Below, piece by piece: positions 19,629 through 30,103 of a DNA stretch of 64,000 nt. The stretch is taken from NCBI RefSeq assembly GCF_024699925.1, contig NZ_JAJOMX010000001.1, forward strand, positions 1,340,001 through 1,404,000. The letters run 5' to 3'. Below the pieces are notes generated by a model. That model made no database searches. It was not told the DNA's origin and worked only from the letters and a program-made list of their open reading frames with translations. Position 1 is the stretch's first letter. Each line of letters starts with the position of its first letter. The position numbers were made by a program, and so were the translations under genes. Source of the DNA: Mesorhizobium sp. J428 (GTDB lineage: Bacteria; Pseudomonadota; Alphaproteobacteria; Rhizobiales; Rhizobiaceae).

Positions 19629-21899
19629 TCAGAGCGGGACGCCGTTTTCCGCGGCGAAGGCCTGCAGGTCGCGACGAAGATTGCGGAAGGCGCCTCCGGA
19701 GGCGAGCGCGGCGGACAGGAGCTCCTCGAGCCGGCCGACCTGAAGCTCGCACAGCATCGCCTTGACGGGGCCGATCGCGGCCGGCGACATCGAGATCGAC
19801 CGGTAGCCGAGCCCGATCAGCGTCATGGCGGAGATCGGCCGCCCGGCAAGTTCGCCGCACAGCGTCACCGGCGTGTTGGCGCGGGCGCCGGCATCGGCGA
19901 TCTGCTTGAGGACACGCAGGAACGGCACCGACAGCGGATCGAAACGATCCGACAGCTGCGCATTGCCGCGATCGGTCGCCATCACGAACTGGAACAGGTC
20001 GTTCGAGCCGACCGAGACGAAATCCACCGCCTCCATCAGCTCGTCGAGCTGCCACAGCAGCGCCGGCACCTCGACCATCGCCCCGACCTTCAGCGTCGTG
20101 GGCAGCAGATAGGCGTGGCGCGACAGGTGCCGCACCTCCCGGTCGATGATCTCGCGCGCCTGCGTGATCTCGCCCAGTTCCGTCACCATCGGCAGCATGA
20201 CGCGCAGTTCTCCCCCGCCGGCCGCGCGCAGCAGCGCGCGCACCTGGGTGCGCAGCAGGCCCGGCCGGTCGAGCGTCAGGCGGATCGCGCGCCAGCCGAG
20301 CGCCGGGTTCTCCTCCTGCGCGGCGCCGCGGAAATAGGGCAGCACCTTGTCGCCGCCGATGTCGATGGTGCGGAAGGTGACGGGCTTGCCCTTCGCCGAA
20401 TCGAGCACGTCGCGATAAAGCCTTTCCTGCGCCTCCGCGCGGGGGAAGGTCGCCGCGACCATAAACTGCAGCTCGGTTCGGAACAGACCGATGCCCGCCG
20501 CGCCCGATTCGGCGAGCTGCGGCAGGTCGACCGCGAGCCCCGCATTCATCATCAGGTCGACATGCACGCCGTCCTTCGAGACCGACGGCCTGTCGCGCAG
20601 CTCGCGGTAGAGCTCCTGCCGGCGAGCGCGGAAGCGCACCTTCTCGGCATAGGCCGCCTCGACGTCGGGCTGCGGCCGCAACTGCACGGTGCCGTCCTCG
20701 CCGTCGACGATGATGGCATCGCCGTTCTCGGACATCGACACCACGCCCTTGAGCTGCCCCGCGACCGGGATACCCATCGCGCGCGCGACGATCACCACAT
20801 GGCTGGTGATCGAGCCCTCCTCCAGCACCAGGCCGCGCAGCTTCTCGCGCGGATAGTCGAGCAGTTCCGCCGCGCCCATCTGCCGCGCGACGACGATGGC
20901 GTCCTTCGGCAGGGTCGCAGCGACCATCTCAGGCCCCCGCCCCATCAGCTGCCGCAGCAGCCGGTTGGCGAGGTCGTCGAAATCGCTCATCCGCTCGCGC
21001 AGATAGGGGTCGGTCATGTGCGTCATGCGCGCCCGCATGTCGCTCTGCACCTTCTCCACCGCCGCCTCGGACGACAGGCCGTTGTGGATCGCCTCCTCCA
21101 GACGGCGCACCCAGCCGCGGTCATGGGCAAACATGCGATAGGCCTCGAGCACCGCGCGGTGCTCGCCCTCGAAGGCCACCTCGCGGCGGGACATCATGTC
21201 GTCGATCGACAGCCTGAGCGAGCCGAGCGCCGCGTCGAGACGCTTCAGCTCCTCCTCGATGTCCTCGTTGAACAGGTTGGTGACGACGATGCGCGGCTCG
21301 TGCAGCACGACATGGCCGAGCCCGACGCCGTCGTTGAAGGCCAGGCCCCTGAAGCTCGCCGGTCGCGTCAGGTCCAGCTCCATGCCGGGCCTGATCAGCC
21401 GCGCGAGATCGCCCGCCGCGATCATCTCGGCGATCACCATCGCGATCGTCTCGAGCGCCTCGACCTCGTCGTCCCGATAGATGCGCTTGGTCTTGTTCTG
21501 AACGACCAGCACGCCCAGCGTGCGGCCGGCGCGCAGCACAGGCACGCCGAGGAAGGAGTTGTAGATCTCCTCGCCCGTCTCCGGCAGGTAGGCGAAGGCC
21601 GGGTGGTTCTGTGCGTCGGAGAGGTTCAGCGCCCTGGCGCTGGCGGCGATCGTGCCAACAAGACCCTGCCCGAGGCGCAGCTGCGCCAGGTGCACCGAGC
21701 CGGGGTTCAGGCCTTCCGTCGCATAGAGCTCGAGCACCGAATCGGCCCGCAGCACGTAGAGCGAGCAGACCTCCGCCACCATGTTCTTCGCGATCTCGCG
21801 CACGATGCGGTCGAGGCGCGTTTGCGGATCGAGCGCCTCCGCCATCAGCTCGCGGAGCCGTCTCAGAAGCGCGCGCGGACCGGGCACGTGATCGGGCAT
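19629..21899 (-). CDS. ptsP: Phosphoenolpyruvate-protein phosphotransferase PtsP (enzyme I-Ntr)
   Basis: 756-aa first enzyme of the nitrogen PTS, transferring phosphate from PEP to NPr. An N-terminal GAF domain (residues about 15-165) normally senses nitrogen status through glutamine/2-oxoglutarate. The enzyme I N-terminal domain follows, then the active-site His in [20 protein letters not shown] (near residue 365) and a C-terminal PEP-binding TIM barrel with TIDIGGDK and LCGELAGRP. Full length. It sits between lysC and prfA, the usual rhizobial order. Confidence 0.96.
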   Translation of the reverse strand: MPDHVPGPRALLRRLRELMAEALDPQTRLDRIVREIAKNMVAEVCSLYVLRADSVLELYATEGLNPGSVHLAQLRLGQGLVGTIAASARALNLSDAQNHPAFAYLPETGEEIYNSFLGVPVLRAGRTLGVLVVQNKTKRIYRDDEVEALETIAMVIAEMIAAGDLARLIRPGMELDLTRPASFRGLAFNDGVGLGHVVLHEPRIVVTNLFNEDIEEELKRLDAALGSLRLSIDDMMSRREVAFEGEHRAVLEAYRMFAHDRGWVRRLEEAIHNGLSSEAAVEKVQSDMRARMTHMTDPYLRERMSDFDDLANRLLRQLMGRGPEMVAATLPKDAIVVARQMGAAELLDYPREKLRGLVLEEGSITSHVVIVARAMGIPVAGQLKGVVSMSENGDAIIVDGEDGTVQLRPQPDVEAAYAEKVRFRARRQELYRELRDRPSVSKDGVHVDLMMNAGLAVDLPQLAESGAAGIGLFRTELQFMVAATFPRAEAQERLYRDVLDSAKGKPVTFRTIDIGGDKVLPYFRGAAQEENPALGWRAIRLTLDRPGLLRTQVRALLRAAGGGELRVMLPMVTELGEITQAREIIDREVRHLSRHAYLLPTTLKVGAMVEVPALLWQLDELMEAVDFVSVGSNDLFQFVMATDRGNAQLSDRFDPLSVPFLRVLKQIADAGARANTPVTLCGELAGRPISAMTLIGLGYRSISMSPAAIGPVKAMLCELQVGRLEELLSAALASGGAFRNLRRDLQAFAAENGVPL

Positions 21900-21974
21900 G
21901 TCAGGACTCCAACGGGCAACCGCGCCGGACGCCTCCCGCGCCGACGCGATCAGACCCGCATCGATCTTTTCAGA

Positions 21975-23249
21975 CTACTGCTTATCCAGACCGTAGACGG
22001 AATGCAAAGTCCGAACGGCGAGTTCGGTATAGGGCCCGTCGATCAGGATGGAGATCTTGATCTCCGACGTGGTGATCGCACGGATGTTGATCCCCTTCTC
22101 GGCCAGCGCCTTGAAGGCGGTCGCGGCGACGCCCGCATGGCTCCTCATCCCGATGCCGATTACCGACACCTTCGACATGCCGTCGTCGTGCTGGACGACG
22201 TCGAAACCGACCGTCTCGCGCACCTTGTCGAGGATCGCCAGCGCCTTGGCGACGTCGCCCTGCGGCACGGTGAAGGTCATGTCGGTGCGCGAGCCGTCCT
22301 CGGAGATGTTCTGGACGATCATGTCGACATTGATGCCGCCCTCCGCGAGCGGCCCGAAGATGCCGCCGGCGACGCCGGGACGGTCCGCGACGCGGCGGAG
22401 CGAAATCTGCGCCTCATCCTTGGCGTAGGCGATACCGGTGACGACCTGCTGTTCCACGATTTCATCCTCGTCGCAAATGAGGGTTCCGGGCGGGTTGAGA
22501 AGATCGCCCATGCCCGGAGCATCCGGATCTTCGAAGGAGGAGCGCACGAAGGTGCGCACCTTGTGCACCATGGCGAGCTCGACCGAACGCACCTGCAGCA
22601 CCTTTGCGCCGAGCGAGGCCATCTCCAGCATCTCCTCGAAGGAGATCTTGGCAAGCCGGCGCGCCTTGGGCTCGATGCGCGGGTCGGTCGTGTAGACCCC
22701 GTCGACGTCGGTGTAGATGTCGCAGCGGTCCGCCTTCACGGCAGCGGCGATGGCCACCGCGCTGGTGTCCGAGCCGCCGCGCCCGAGCGTGGCGATGCGC
22801 CCGTCCGGCGCTATGCCCTGGAAGCCGGCGACCACGGCGACCTGGCCCTGGCCGAATCGCTGGATCAGCTTCGAGCCGTCGATATCGGCGATGCGCGCCG
22901 CGCCGTGCGAGCTGTCGGTGGTGATCGGGATCTGCCAGCCCTGCCAGGAGCGCGCATCGACGCCGATCGACTGCAATGCGATGGCGAGAAGCCCCGCAGT
23001 CACCTGCTCGCCCGACGCCACGACAGCGTCGTATTCGCGCGCGTCGTAGAAGGGGGCGTTGGAGCCTGCGACCTTGGGCATGTTCTGCACCCAGGCCACG
23101 AGCTCGTTGGTCTTGCCCGACATGGCGGAGACGACGACGGCGACCTCGTGGCCGGCGTCGACCTCGCGTTTGACGTGCCGCGCCACATTGTGGATGCGGT
23201 CGAGGTCGGCGACGGAGGTTCCGCCGAACTTCATCACGATGCGCGCCAT
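21975..23249 (-). CDS. lysC: Aspartate kinase
   Basis: 424-aa enzyme for the first step of lysine/threonine/methionine synthesis. The kinase domain opens with [13 protein letters not shown] (residues 6-18) and has the FTTDPRI-type segment ([13 protein letters not shown]). Two C-terminal ACT domains (about 265-424) give allosteric inhibition by lysine and/or threonine. Full length. It is followed 75 bp later by ptsP on the same strand. Confidence 0.97.
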   Translation of the reverse strand: MARIVMKFGGTSVADLDRIHNVARHVKREVDAGHEVAVVVSAMSGKTNELVAWVQNMPKVAGSNAPFYDAREYDAVVASGEQVTAGLLAIALQSIGVDARSWQGWQIPITTDSSHGAARIADIDGSKLIQRFGQGQVAVVAGFQGIAPDGRIATLGRGGSDTSAVAIAAAVKADRCDIYTDVDGVYTTDPRIEPKARRLAKISFEEMLEMASLGAKVLQVRSVELAMVHKVRTFVRSSFEDPDAPGMGDLLNPPGTLICDEDEIVEQQVVTGIAYAKDEAQISLRRVADRPGVAGGIFGPLAEGGINVDMIVQNISEDGSRTDMTFTVPQGDVAKALAILDKVRETVGFDVVQHDDGMSKVSVIGIGMRSHAGVAATAFKALAEKGINIRAITTSEIKISILIDGPYTELAVRTLHSVYGLDKQ

Positions 23250-23453
23250 GGCGGTCGAAAGGTCCTGATTCCGGCCGTGCTGCCAGGCGCGGCTCTCTAT
23301 GGTTGGGGCGCCGCACTCCTCCCCGGACCGCGGCGCGCGGCTTCCTTAGCCAAATCGCCTCCGATCCGCAAGGCGAGCGGGCACGGCCGTCTGGCGCGCG
23401 ATCGGAACGCGATGATATGCTGCGCGCGAGCGGCTTCAGATGGTCGGGTGGCG

Positions 23454-24170
23454 ATGGATAGGAACGCGAAACGGCAGATGCGGCTGAGCCGGGACCATGT
23501 CGCGAAAGTGACTCGCCAAATGCCCGATCCCGGCATCCACCTCCTGCCCGGCTTCGTGCCTGCGACCGACGCCGACTACGACCGCGTCGTCGCGGAGATT
23601 ATCGCCGGCGCACCAAATGACGGCTTCTGGGTCTTCGCCTACGGCTCGCTGATCTGGAACCCCGACTTCGACTTCACCGAGCAGCGCAAGGCGGTGGCGC
23701 GCGGCTGGCGGCGGCGCTTCTGCCTCGGCTGGGATTATCGCTGGCGCGGCAATCGCGAGCAGCCGGGGCTGATGCTGGCGCTCGACCGCGGCGGCCAGTG
23801 CAACGGCGTCATCTTCCGCCTGCCCGACGCCGCGATCGAGGCGAACATGCATCGCCTGATCCGCCGTGAGATGAGCATGGTGCCGAGCGCCTTCCCGCCG
23901 CGCTGGATACAGGTCGAGACGCCGGAGGGGCCGCTAAAGGCGCTCACCTTCGCGATGAACCGCAACAGCGGCCGCTATATCGGCACGCTGGACGACGAGG
24001 CCACCGCCGACGTGCTCGCGACCGCTTGCGGCTTCCGCGGCTCGATGGCGGAATATCTCCATGCCACGGTGAGCCACCTGGACATGCTGGGAATCCGCGA
24101 CCGCCATCTCTGGCGGCTGCAGGAGATGGTCGCCGAACGGCTGGAACGTGAGATGCCCGTCAGTTCTTGA
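23454..24170 (+). CDS. Gamma-glutamylcyclotransferase, ChaC type
   Basis: 238-aa cytoplasmic enzyme expected to cleave glutathione to 5-oxoproline and Cys-Gly. The substrate-binding loop is [10 protein letters not shown] (near residue 63). The candidate catalytic Glu is in [14 protein letters not shown] family segment [11 protein letters not shown] is present. ATG 23454 is chosen; ATG 23412 and 23478 are in frame. The stop overlaps the convergent permease stop by 11 bp. The much longer open frame upstream on this strand is antisense to ptsP and lysC and is not real. Confidence 0.88.
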   Translation: MDRNAKRQMRLSRDHVAKVTRQMPDPGIHLLPGFVPATDADYDRVVAEIIAGAPNDGFWVFAYGSLIWNPDFDFTEQRKAVARGWRRRFCLGWDYRWRGNREQPGLMLALDRGGQCNGVIFRLPDAAIEANMHRLIRREMSMVPSAFPPRWIQVETPEGPLKALTFAMNRNSGRYIGTLDDEATADVLATACGFRGSMAEYLHATVSHLDMLGIRDRHLWRLQEMVAERLEREMPVSS

Positions 24171-24921
24171 GCCTGTAGCCCGTCCGGAACATCCAGCCGG
24201 TAACGGCGAGGCACCCGACAAGGAAGAGCACGGTCATCGCGAGGCTCGTCCAGACGTTCACGTCCGCCGCCCCGACGAAGCTCCAGCGGAAGCCGCTGAC
24301 CAGATAGACCACCGGGTTGAACAGCGACACGGCCTCCCAGAACGGCGGTAGCATCTCGATCGAGTAAAAGGTTCCGCCGAGGAAGGCGAGCGGCATGACG
24401 ATGAGCAGCGGGATCAGCTGCAGCTTCTCGAACCCGTCGGCCCAGATGCCGATGATGAAGCCGAACAGGCTGAACGAGAACGAGGTCAGCACCAGGAACA
24501 GCAGCATGACGAGCGGGTGCTCTATCCTGAGCGGCACGAAGAAGGCGGCCGTTGCAAGGATCACGAGGCCGATGATCACCGACTTGGTGGCGGCCGCGCC
24601 GACATAGGCGGCGACGATCTCGAGATGGGAAACGGGCGCCGACAGCAGTTCATAGATGGTGCCGGTGAACTTCGGGAAATAGATGCCGAAGGACGCATTC
24701 GAGATCGACAGTGTCAGGATCGACATCATGATCAGTCCCGGCACGATGAACGCGCCGTAGCTGACGCCGCCGATCTCCGGGATGCGGGAGCCGATCGCCG
24801 CGCCGAACACCACGAAATAGAGCGCGGTCGAGATCACCGGGGAAACGATGGACTGGAGTATGGTGCGGAAGGTGCGCGCCATCTCAAATTTGTAGATCGC
24901 CTGGACAGCACGAAGGTTCAT
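24160..24921 (-). CDS. ABC-2 type transporter permease
   Basis: 253-aa integral membrane protein with six predicted helices and the ABC-2 (NodJ/YadH-like) signature [16 protein letters not shown] followed by [11 protein letters not shown]. It pairs with the ATPase upstream (ATGA overlap at 24918-24921). Such pairs export drugs or small molecules; the substrate is unknown. Confidence 0.9.
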   Translation of the reverse strand: MNLRAVQAIYKFEMARTFRTILQSIVSPVISTALYFVVFGAAIGSRIPEIGGVSYGAFIVPGLIMMSILTLSISNASFGIYFPKFTGTIYELLSAPVSHLEIVAAYVGAAATKSVIIGLVILATAAFFVPLRIEHPLVMLLFLVLTSFSFSLFGFIIGIWADGFEKLQLIPLLIVMPLAFLGGTFYSIEMLPPFWEAVSLFNPVVYLVSGFRWSFVGAADVNVWTSLAMTVLFLVGCLAVTGWMFRTGYRLKN

Positions 24922-25844
24922 GTGCGGGCCTCCAGAAGGCCGACGAATATCTCTTCCAGCGTGCTTTGCCGGGTCTCCAGGTCGCGGATCGCGATGCCTT
25001 CCCGGGCAAGGTCGAGGAACAATGCGTTGATGCCTGTCCGGTCTGCGGTGGCGTCGTAGGTCGAGACGATCGCGTCGCCGCCATCTGCAAGGTGCAGCCC
25101 CTGCGAGGAGAGAGACGGCGGCAGTTCCGTCAGCGGCTCGCGCAGCTCGATGCGCAGCTGCTTCTTGCCGAGCGTGCGCATCAGCACGTCCTTGTCCTCG
25201 ACCAGGATGATCTCGCCCTTGGAGATGATGCCGACGCGGTCGGCCATCTCCTGCGCCTCCTCGATGTAATGCGTGGTCAGGATGATGGTGACGCCGGTGT
25301 CGCGCAGGCCGCGCACCATCGCCCACATGTCGCGGCGCAGTTCGACGTCCACCCCGGCTGTCGGCTCGTCGAGGAAGAGGACCTCCGGCTCGTGGGCCAG
25401 CGCCTTGGCGATGAGGACGCGCCGCTTCATGCCGCCGGACAGCGTCATCACCTTCTCCTTGCGCTTGTCCCAGAGCGACAGCGATCTCAGCACTTTCTCG
25501 ATGTGGGCCGGATCGGCCGGCTTGCCGAACAGCCCGCGGCTGAAGGAGACGGTGGCGAAGACGGATTCGAAGGCGTCGATCGAAAGCTCCTGCGGCACGA
25601 GCCCGATCATGGAGCGCGTCTTGCGATAGTCGCCGACGATGTCGTGCCCGCCGACCGTCACGCTGCCGGTGCCGGGATTGACGAGACCGCACACGATGTT
25701 GATCAGCGTCGTCTTGCCGGCTCCGTTCGGCCCCAGCAGGGCGAATATCTCGCCTCTGCGCACGTCGAGACTGACGCTCTTCAGTGCCTCGAAGCCGTTG
25801 GCATAGGTCTTCGACAGATTGGAGATCGAGATGATCGGCTGCAT
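24918..25844 (-). CDS. ABC transporter ATP-binding protein
   Basis: 308-aa ATPase partner of the ABC-2 permease. Walker [10 protein letters not shown], signature LSGGMKRR, Walker B VLFLDEP and the switch His (TTHYIEEA) are all present. A C-terminal extension of about 80 residues is usual for the NodI/YadG-like subgroup. ATG 25844 is chosen over the longer frame to 25910 because it starts just before the first strand ([10 protein letters not shown]). Confidence 0.92.
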   Translation of the reverse strand: MQPIISISNLSKTYANGFEALKSVSLDVRRGEIFALLGPNGAGKTTLINIVCGLVNPGTGSVTVGGHDIVGDYRKTRSMIGLVPQELSIDAFESVFATVSFSRGLFGKPADPAHIEKVLRSLSLWDKRKEKVMTLSGGMKRRVLIAKALAHEPEVLFLDEPTAGVDVELRRDMWAMVRGLRDTGVTIILTTHYIEEAQEMADRVGIISKGEIILVEDKDVLMRTLGKKQLRIELREPLTELPPSLSSQGLHLADGGDAIVSTYDATADRTGINALFLDLAREGIAIRDLETRQSTLEEIFVGLLEART

Positions 25845-26068
25845 CGGTGACGGCTTTTCTGAATCGGAGCGTCGGATGTCGGATATAGGCCGAATGGCGG
25901 CTCGTCCCAACCTGACCGAAACGATAGCTGACAGGCCCTGACAGCCGTTCGGTTGCGCCGCCGGCGAACCGTAGCAAGCCCTGGCACCCCTCTCCCGACC
26001 GGAACCAACCGCCTTGACATCGAAGCCTCATCGCCCGACTTGTGTGGCCGAAGAGGGAGATGAACGAC

Positions 26069-26820
26069 ATGGCCGAAGCCCGACGCACGACCATCGACGC
26101 CGACGAAGTGGAACGCTTCTCCCGCATGGCGGCGGAATGGTGGGATCCGAACGGCAAGTTCCGCCCGCTGCACAAGTTCAACCCGGTCCGTCTCGCCTAC
26201 ATCCGCGACAAGGTCGCCGAGCGATTCGGCCGTGATCCGCGCGCGCCGCACCCCTTCGAGGGCCTGCGCATCCTCGACATCGGCTGCGGCGGCGGCCTCC
26301 TGTGCGAGCCGATGGCGCGATTGGGCGCCGAGGTCGTCGGGGCCGACGCATCCGCCACCAACATCGAAGTGGCGAAGCTGCATGGCGTGGAGAGCGGCCT
26401 GACCATCGACTACCGCGCCACGACCGCCGAGGCGCTCGCCGACGAGGGCGAGAAGTTCGACGTGATCCTGAACATGGAAGTGGTCGAGCACGTTGCCGAC
26501 GTCGACCTGTTCCTCGCCAAATGCGGGCAGATGGTGAAGCCGGGCGGGCTGATGTTCGTCGCCACGATCAACCGCACGCTGAAGGCGCTGGGGCTCGCGA
26601 TCATCGGCGCGGAATACGTGCTGCGCTGGCTGCCGCGCGGCACCCACCAGTTCGGCAAGCTCGTGCGCCCCGACGAGCTGGAATCCGGCCTGGGCAAGGC
26701 CGGCCTCACCATCATCGACCGCACTGGCGTCGTCTACACCCCCTCGGCGACCGCTGGCAGCGCTCGAAGGACATGGACGTCAACTACATGGTGCTGGCGG
26801 AACGGCCTCAGCCTAGCTAG
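26069..26820 (+). pseudogene. ubiG: Ubiquinone O-methyltransferase UbiG, frameshifted near the 3' end
   Basis: SAM-dependent methyltransferase for both O-methylations of ubiquinone synthesis. The N-terminal [15 protein letters not shown] and the SAM motif [20 protein letters not shown] are intact. Near 26742 a run of five C lacks one base: the frame leaves the normal ending and would run on to 26863. The normal ending ([20 protein letters not shown]) is intact in the next frame and stops at TAG 26820. Loss of this enzyme would block ubiquinone synthesis, so a homopolymer sequencing error is the likelier cause. ATG 26060 is an alternative start. Confidence 0.9.
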
Positions 26821-26881
26821 CGATTATCCTTGCAATTCTGGAGTGGCGCTCCCGATTTGCTAGGTTGGCGACAGCGTGTCC

Positions 26882-27295
26882 CTACTCGGTCCACGGATTG
26901 ATCAGGTCGAGGCCGCAATGCTCGAAATGGGCAATATTGCGGGTCGCGAGCCGTCCGCCGTGGATGCGGGCAATCGCGGCGATCATGCCGTCCATCGATT
27001 GCATCCCGCGGCCACGACGAGCCGCGTCGCCCATCATTTCGCCGTAGACGAGCGCTGCTTCCTCGGTGAACGGGAAGATCCGACCCGTGAAGCGACGTCG
27101 CCACTCAGCAAGACCGAGTGAAAGGCGCCGTGCGCGCTGTTCCGGACTGATTTTCGAGATGCCGAAGGAAATCTCGGCAATCACGACGGTCGAAAGCACG
27201 AGTTCCACATCATGTCGCGTAAGCCAACCCAGCACTGCCGGACTTGGCTCCGGTCGGAGGTCCTCGGAAACGACGTTCGTGTCGAGGAAGATCAA
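26882..27295 (-). CDS. vapC: VapC/FitB-like PIN-domain toxin
   Basis: 137-aa PIN ribonuclease. The acidic residues are present: DTN at residues 5-7, the E of IAEIS, the D of SMDGMIAAIA and the ATRNIAHFE ending. This is the FitB/VapC arrangement, and in this subgroup the target is usually tRNA. The start is TTG 27295, overlapping the antitoxin TGA (27294-27292), so expression is coupled. The vapBC pair sits between DUF1178 and ubiG, a likely insertion. Confidence 0.85.
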   Translation of the reverse strand: MIFLDTNVVSEDLRPEPSPAVLGWLTRHDVELVLSTVVIAEISFGISKISPEQRARRLSLGLAEWRRRFTGRIFPFTEEAALVYGEMMGDAARRGRGMQSMDGMIAAIARIHGGRLATRNIAHFEHCGLDLINPWTE

Positions 27296-27541
27296 AGGTC
27301 GATGCCTGGATGAGGCTTCCGGCCTTCCTTGATGACCTCTTCAAGGTCGATGTCGACGCCGTATTGTTCGGCTATCCGCCTATAGAAAATCTCCGCCGGC
27401 TCGCGGCCCGTGGATTTGAGATCGTAGTCCTCCAAGGCGCGCTCCACGATGCTGGCGACGGTGCAGGTTCTCGCGCCGCGCGAGACGATGGGCAATCTCG
27501 CTCGCCTTGGCGCTTCGGACGGAAAGCTGTCGTTCGGCCAT
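27292..27541 (-). pseudogene. vapB: Antitoxin of the VapBC pair, frameshifted
   Basis: Starts at ATG 27541 (MAERQLSVRSAKASEIAHRL). The family continuation TVASIVERALEDYD appears only after a +1 shift at about 27463-27468 (one extra base around CTGCAC). It then ends normally (EGRKPHPGIDL) at 27292. With one base removed it is an 82-aa ribbon-helix-helix/Phd-like antitoxin. With an intact toxin next to it, a true antitoxin loss would be harmful, so an error in the sequence is plausible. Confidence 0.75.
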
Positions 27542-27653
27542 AAGTGACCTCCATAGCTGCTCGTCGAAAAGATAAAGCCGATGCCGGCTGCCATCAAGAT
27601 GGCAGCTGATGGCTGGCCGTCAGCTGCCCGGCTGAGACCGGACAAGGCGATCG

Positions 27654-28079
27654 TCAGTTCCTGTCGTCCGGAAACACCGGCAGCGGCATGAATTCCACGC
27701 CGTCCTCGATCAGGCCACGTGCTTCCTCGGGCGTCGCCTCGCCGTAGATGCCGCGCGCCTCGGTCTCGCCGAAATGGATCTTCCGCGCTTCCTCGGCGAA
27801 CTTGTCGCCGACGTTCTCGGCGTTCTCGCGCACCTGCCTCGACATTTCCTTCAGCGCCGCCATCAGCTTCTTCTGCTCGGCGTTCGCCGCAAGCGCCATC
27901 TTTTCCTTCTTGCGGCCGGTCGAGACGGCCGGCGCCATCAGCGACTTCGACACCTTGTGCGAGCCGCAGACCGGGCATTCGACGAAGCCGCGCTTCGACT
28001 GCGTGTCGTAGTCGGCATTGTCGCGGAACCAGCCCTCGAATTCGTGGGCCTGGTCGCAGTGGAGGGAGAAGCGGATCAC
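27654..28079 (-). CDS. DUF1178-family protein
   Basis: 141-aa protein starting at GTG 28079 (overlapping the nitrilase TGA). It has the family start IRFSLHCDQAHEFEGWF and a zinc-ribbon-like CPVCGS after a first single Cys. The middle is helical and charged and the end is VEFMPLP. The function is unknown. The constant pairing with the nitrilase-like gene in Alphaproteobacteria suggests a shared process. Confidence 0.88.
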   Translation of the reverse strand: MIRFSLHCDQAHEFEGWFRDNADYDTQSKRGFVECPVCGSHKVSKSLMAPAVSTGRKKEKMALAANAEQKKLMAALKEMSRQVRENAENVGDKFAEEARKIHFGETEARGIYGEATPEEARGLIEDGVEFMPLPVFPDDRN

Positions 28080-28933
28080 GATGCGGCTTTCAGGGCAGGT
28101 TCGGGACGCGCGACCTCGACCGAGAATTCGCGCGCATTCTTCAGGTTCGGGATCTTCTTGCGCGCCTCGGCGGAGGCGGCCGTGTCGATCTCGGCATAGA
28201 TAATGCCGGGCTCGGCGTGGTCGGCCTCGGCGACGACGCGCCCCCACGGGTCGACGATGAGCGAATGGCCGTAGGTCTCTCGGCCGTCCTCATGCGTGCC
28301 GCCCTGCGCGGCGGAGATTACCCATGCGCCGTTCTCGATGGCGCGGGCGCGCAAAAGCACGTGCCAGTGCGCCTCGCCGGTCTGGCGGGTGAAGGCGGCC
28401 GGCGTGGTCAGCACCTCTGCCCCGGTCAGCGCCTGGGCGCGGAAGAGCTGCGGAAAACGCAGGTCGTAGCACACCGCCATGCCGAGATTGGCGAAGGGTA
28501 GCTCGGCCACCACGGTGCGCCCGCCAGGCTGGTAGGTTGCCGATTCGCGCCAGCTCTCGCCATTGTCGAGGTCGACGTCGAACATGTGGATCTTGTCGTA
28601 GGTTGCGATGTCCGCGCCATCCGGACCGACCAGGAACCCGCGGTTGGCGATCCTGTCGCCGGCCGCGATCGCCGTCGAACCGACATGGATGTAGACGCCG
28701 AGTTCGCGCGCCAGCCGACGCGCGGCCGACGCGATAAGATCGCCCGCATCGTCCCTGAGCGACGCCCTGAGCGCTGCGCGGTCGCGCATCAGCGCGCCGG
28801 TCATCTCCGGCGTCTGGATGTAGGCCGCGCCATTCGCAGCCGCCTCGCGCACCATAGTCTCGAAGGTCTCGGCGTTCCTCTCGACCGAGGTACCCGACCG
28901 CATCTGGACGGCGGCTGCCTTGAAGATCGTCAT
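28076..28933 (-). CDS. Carbon-nitrogen hydrolase (Nit1/Nit2-like amidase)
   Basis: 285-aa nitrilase-superfamily hydrolase. The catalytic triad is visible: Glu in TPEMTG, Lys in YDKIHMFDVDL and Cys in AVCYDLRFPQLF. It resembles Nit1/Nit2 enzymes that remove deaminated glutathione or omega-amides. It lies directly after the glutaredoxin gene, consistent with glutathione repair. Full length. Confidence 0.92.
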   Translation of the reverse strand: MTIFKAAAVQMRSGTSVERNAETFETMVREAAANGAAYIQTPEMTGALMRDRAALRASLRDDAGDLIASAARRLARELGVYIHVGSTAIAAGDRIANRGFLVGPDGADIATYDKIHMFDVDLDNGESWRESATYQPGGRTVVAELPFANLGMAVCYDLRFPQLFRAQALTGAEVLTTPAAFTRQTGEAHWHVLLRARAIENGAWVISAAQGGTHEDGRETYGHSLIVDPWGRVVAEADHAEPGIIYAEIDTAASAEARKKIPNLKNAREFSVEVARPEPALKAAS

Positions 28934-28944
28934 GTCGCGGCTCC

Positions 28945-29202
28945 TCAGGCGGCCAGCAGCGGGTCGAGCCTGCCGCTGCGGTCGAGCTCGTAGAGATCGT
29001 CGCAGCCGCCGACATGCGTCTCGCCGATGAAGATCTGCGGGAAGGTCGAGCGGCCGTTCGCGCGCTGGATCATCTCCTGGCGCAGCTCCGGCGAGTAGGT
29101 CGCGTCGTGCTCCTGGAAGTCGACGCCCTTCTCCTTCAGCAGCCGTTTCGCCGCGGCGCAGTAGCCGCAGAAATCACGCGTGTAGATCGTAACCTGTGCC
29201 AT
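28945..29202 (-). CDS. grxC: Glutaredoxin 3
   Basis: 85-aa dithiol glutaredoxin with active site CGYC (residues 11-14; the usual GrxC has CPYC), the cis-Pro TFPQIFIG and the glutathione-binding GGCDDLYEL. Start ATG 29202 is preferred to the longer frame because MAQVTIYTRD is the standard N terminus. In a row with comF, the nitrilase and DUF1178. Confidence 0.94.
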   Translation of the reverse strand: MAQVTIYTRDFCGYCAAAKRLLKEKGVDFQEHDATYSPELRQEMIQRANGRSTFPQIFIGETHVGGCDDLYELDRSGRLDPLLAA

Positions 29203-29232
29203 GTTCCGTCCAGCCTTCGCCGTCGATGCCAA

Positions 29233-30006
29233 CTATATAGTGTCGTCTTCTTCGGGCCGGAAGTCCCCCGGCAGAACACGCGCGAAGGTGAGCACGTCGA
29301 CATGCGCCGCCTTTGCCCTGCGCAGCGCCTTCGCCACTGCCGAAACGGTCGCGCCGGTGGTGTAGACGTCGTCCACGACAAGGATGCGCCGGCCGGCCAC
29401 CTCGATCTCGCGCTCCGCCGCCACCTTGAAGGCGCCGCGCACATTGTCCTCCCGCTGGCGCAGGCCGAGGCCCACCTGCTGGCGCGTCGGCTTCACGCGG
29501 TTGAGCACGTCGGGCGAGAACGGCACGCCCGACAGTCGCGAGATCGCCCGCGCCAGCTCCGCCGACTGGTTGAAGCGGCGCGACAGGAAGCGCATGCGAT
29601 GCAGCGGCACCGGCACGATAAGGTCCGCGCCGGGCAGCAGTTCGCGCCCCGCCCGCACCATCCAGCGCGCCATCCAGGGCGCGAGGTCGGTGCGGTCTCC
29701 ATATTTCAGCCCGTGCACCATGCGCCGCGCAATGCCGCCATGGGCGACGGCTGCCCGCGCGCGGTCGAAGGGCGGCGGATTGGCGATCGCGTCGGCCGAC
29801 AGCATGCCCGGCCCCATCTCATGGCTGAACGGCGTGCCCATCACCTCGCACCAGGGCTGCTCGAGAAAGCGCAGGCCCCGCCAGCATTCGCCGCACAGCG
29901 CGCCGGGCTGGCTGACGAGGCGGCGGCATCCCGCGCAGGCCGGCGGGAACAGAAGCCGCGCCGACATCGACGCGGCCCGTGCCGCGAGGCTCTTGATCTC
30001 CTGCAT
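29233..30006 (-). CDS. comF: ComF-family double zinc ribbon/phosphoribosyltransferase protein
   Basis: 257-aa protein with an N-terminal zinc ribbon (FPPACAGCRRLV ... ALCGECW) and a C-terminal PRTase-type domain with PRPP loop VVDDVYTTGATV. In competent bacteria ComF supports single-strand DNA uptake; in other bacteria its role is uncertain. ATG 30006 is chosen for its AGGTGG site; ATG 30042 is an alternative. Divergent from the methyltransferase gene. Confidence 0.9.
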   Translation of the reverse strand: MQEIKSLAARAASMSARLLFPPACAGCRRLVSQPGALCGECWRGLRFLEQPWCEVMGTPFSHEMGPGMLSADAIANPPPFDRARAAVAHGGIARRMVHGLKYGDRTDLAPWMARWMVRAGRELLPGADLIVPVPLHRMRFLSRRFNQSAELARAISRLSGVPFSPDVLNRVKPTRQQVGLGLRQREDNVRGAFKVAAEREIEVAGRRILVVDDVYTTGATVSAVAKALRRAKAAHVDVLTFARVLPGDFRPEEDDTI

Positions 30007-30103
30007 CCGATCGGCCACCTGAGAGACGACACAGGCTAGCATGCGATGGGCCTGCCGCAAGGGCAGTCGCCCACCACCCCAGCCAGAAGCCCGGACCGCG
30101 CCC

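Noticed and set aside
20115..24170. 1351-aa open frame on the plus strand
   Set aside because: It is antisense to ptsP and lysC and His/Arg/Asp-rich with no domain. Only its last 238 codons (ChaC) are real. Long empty frames opposite GC-rich genes are expected.
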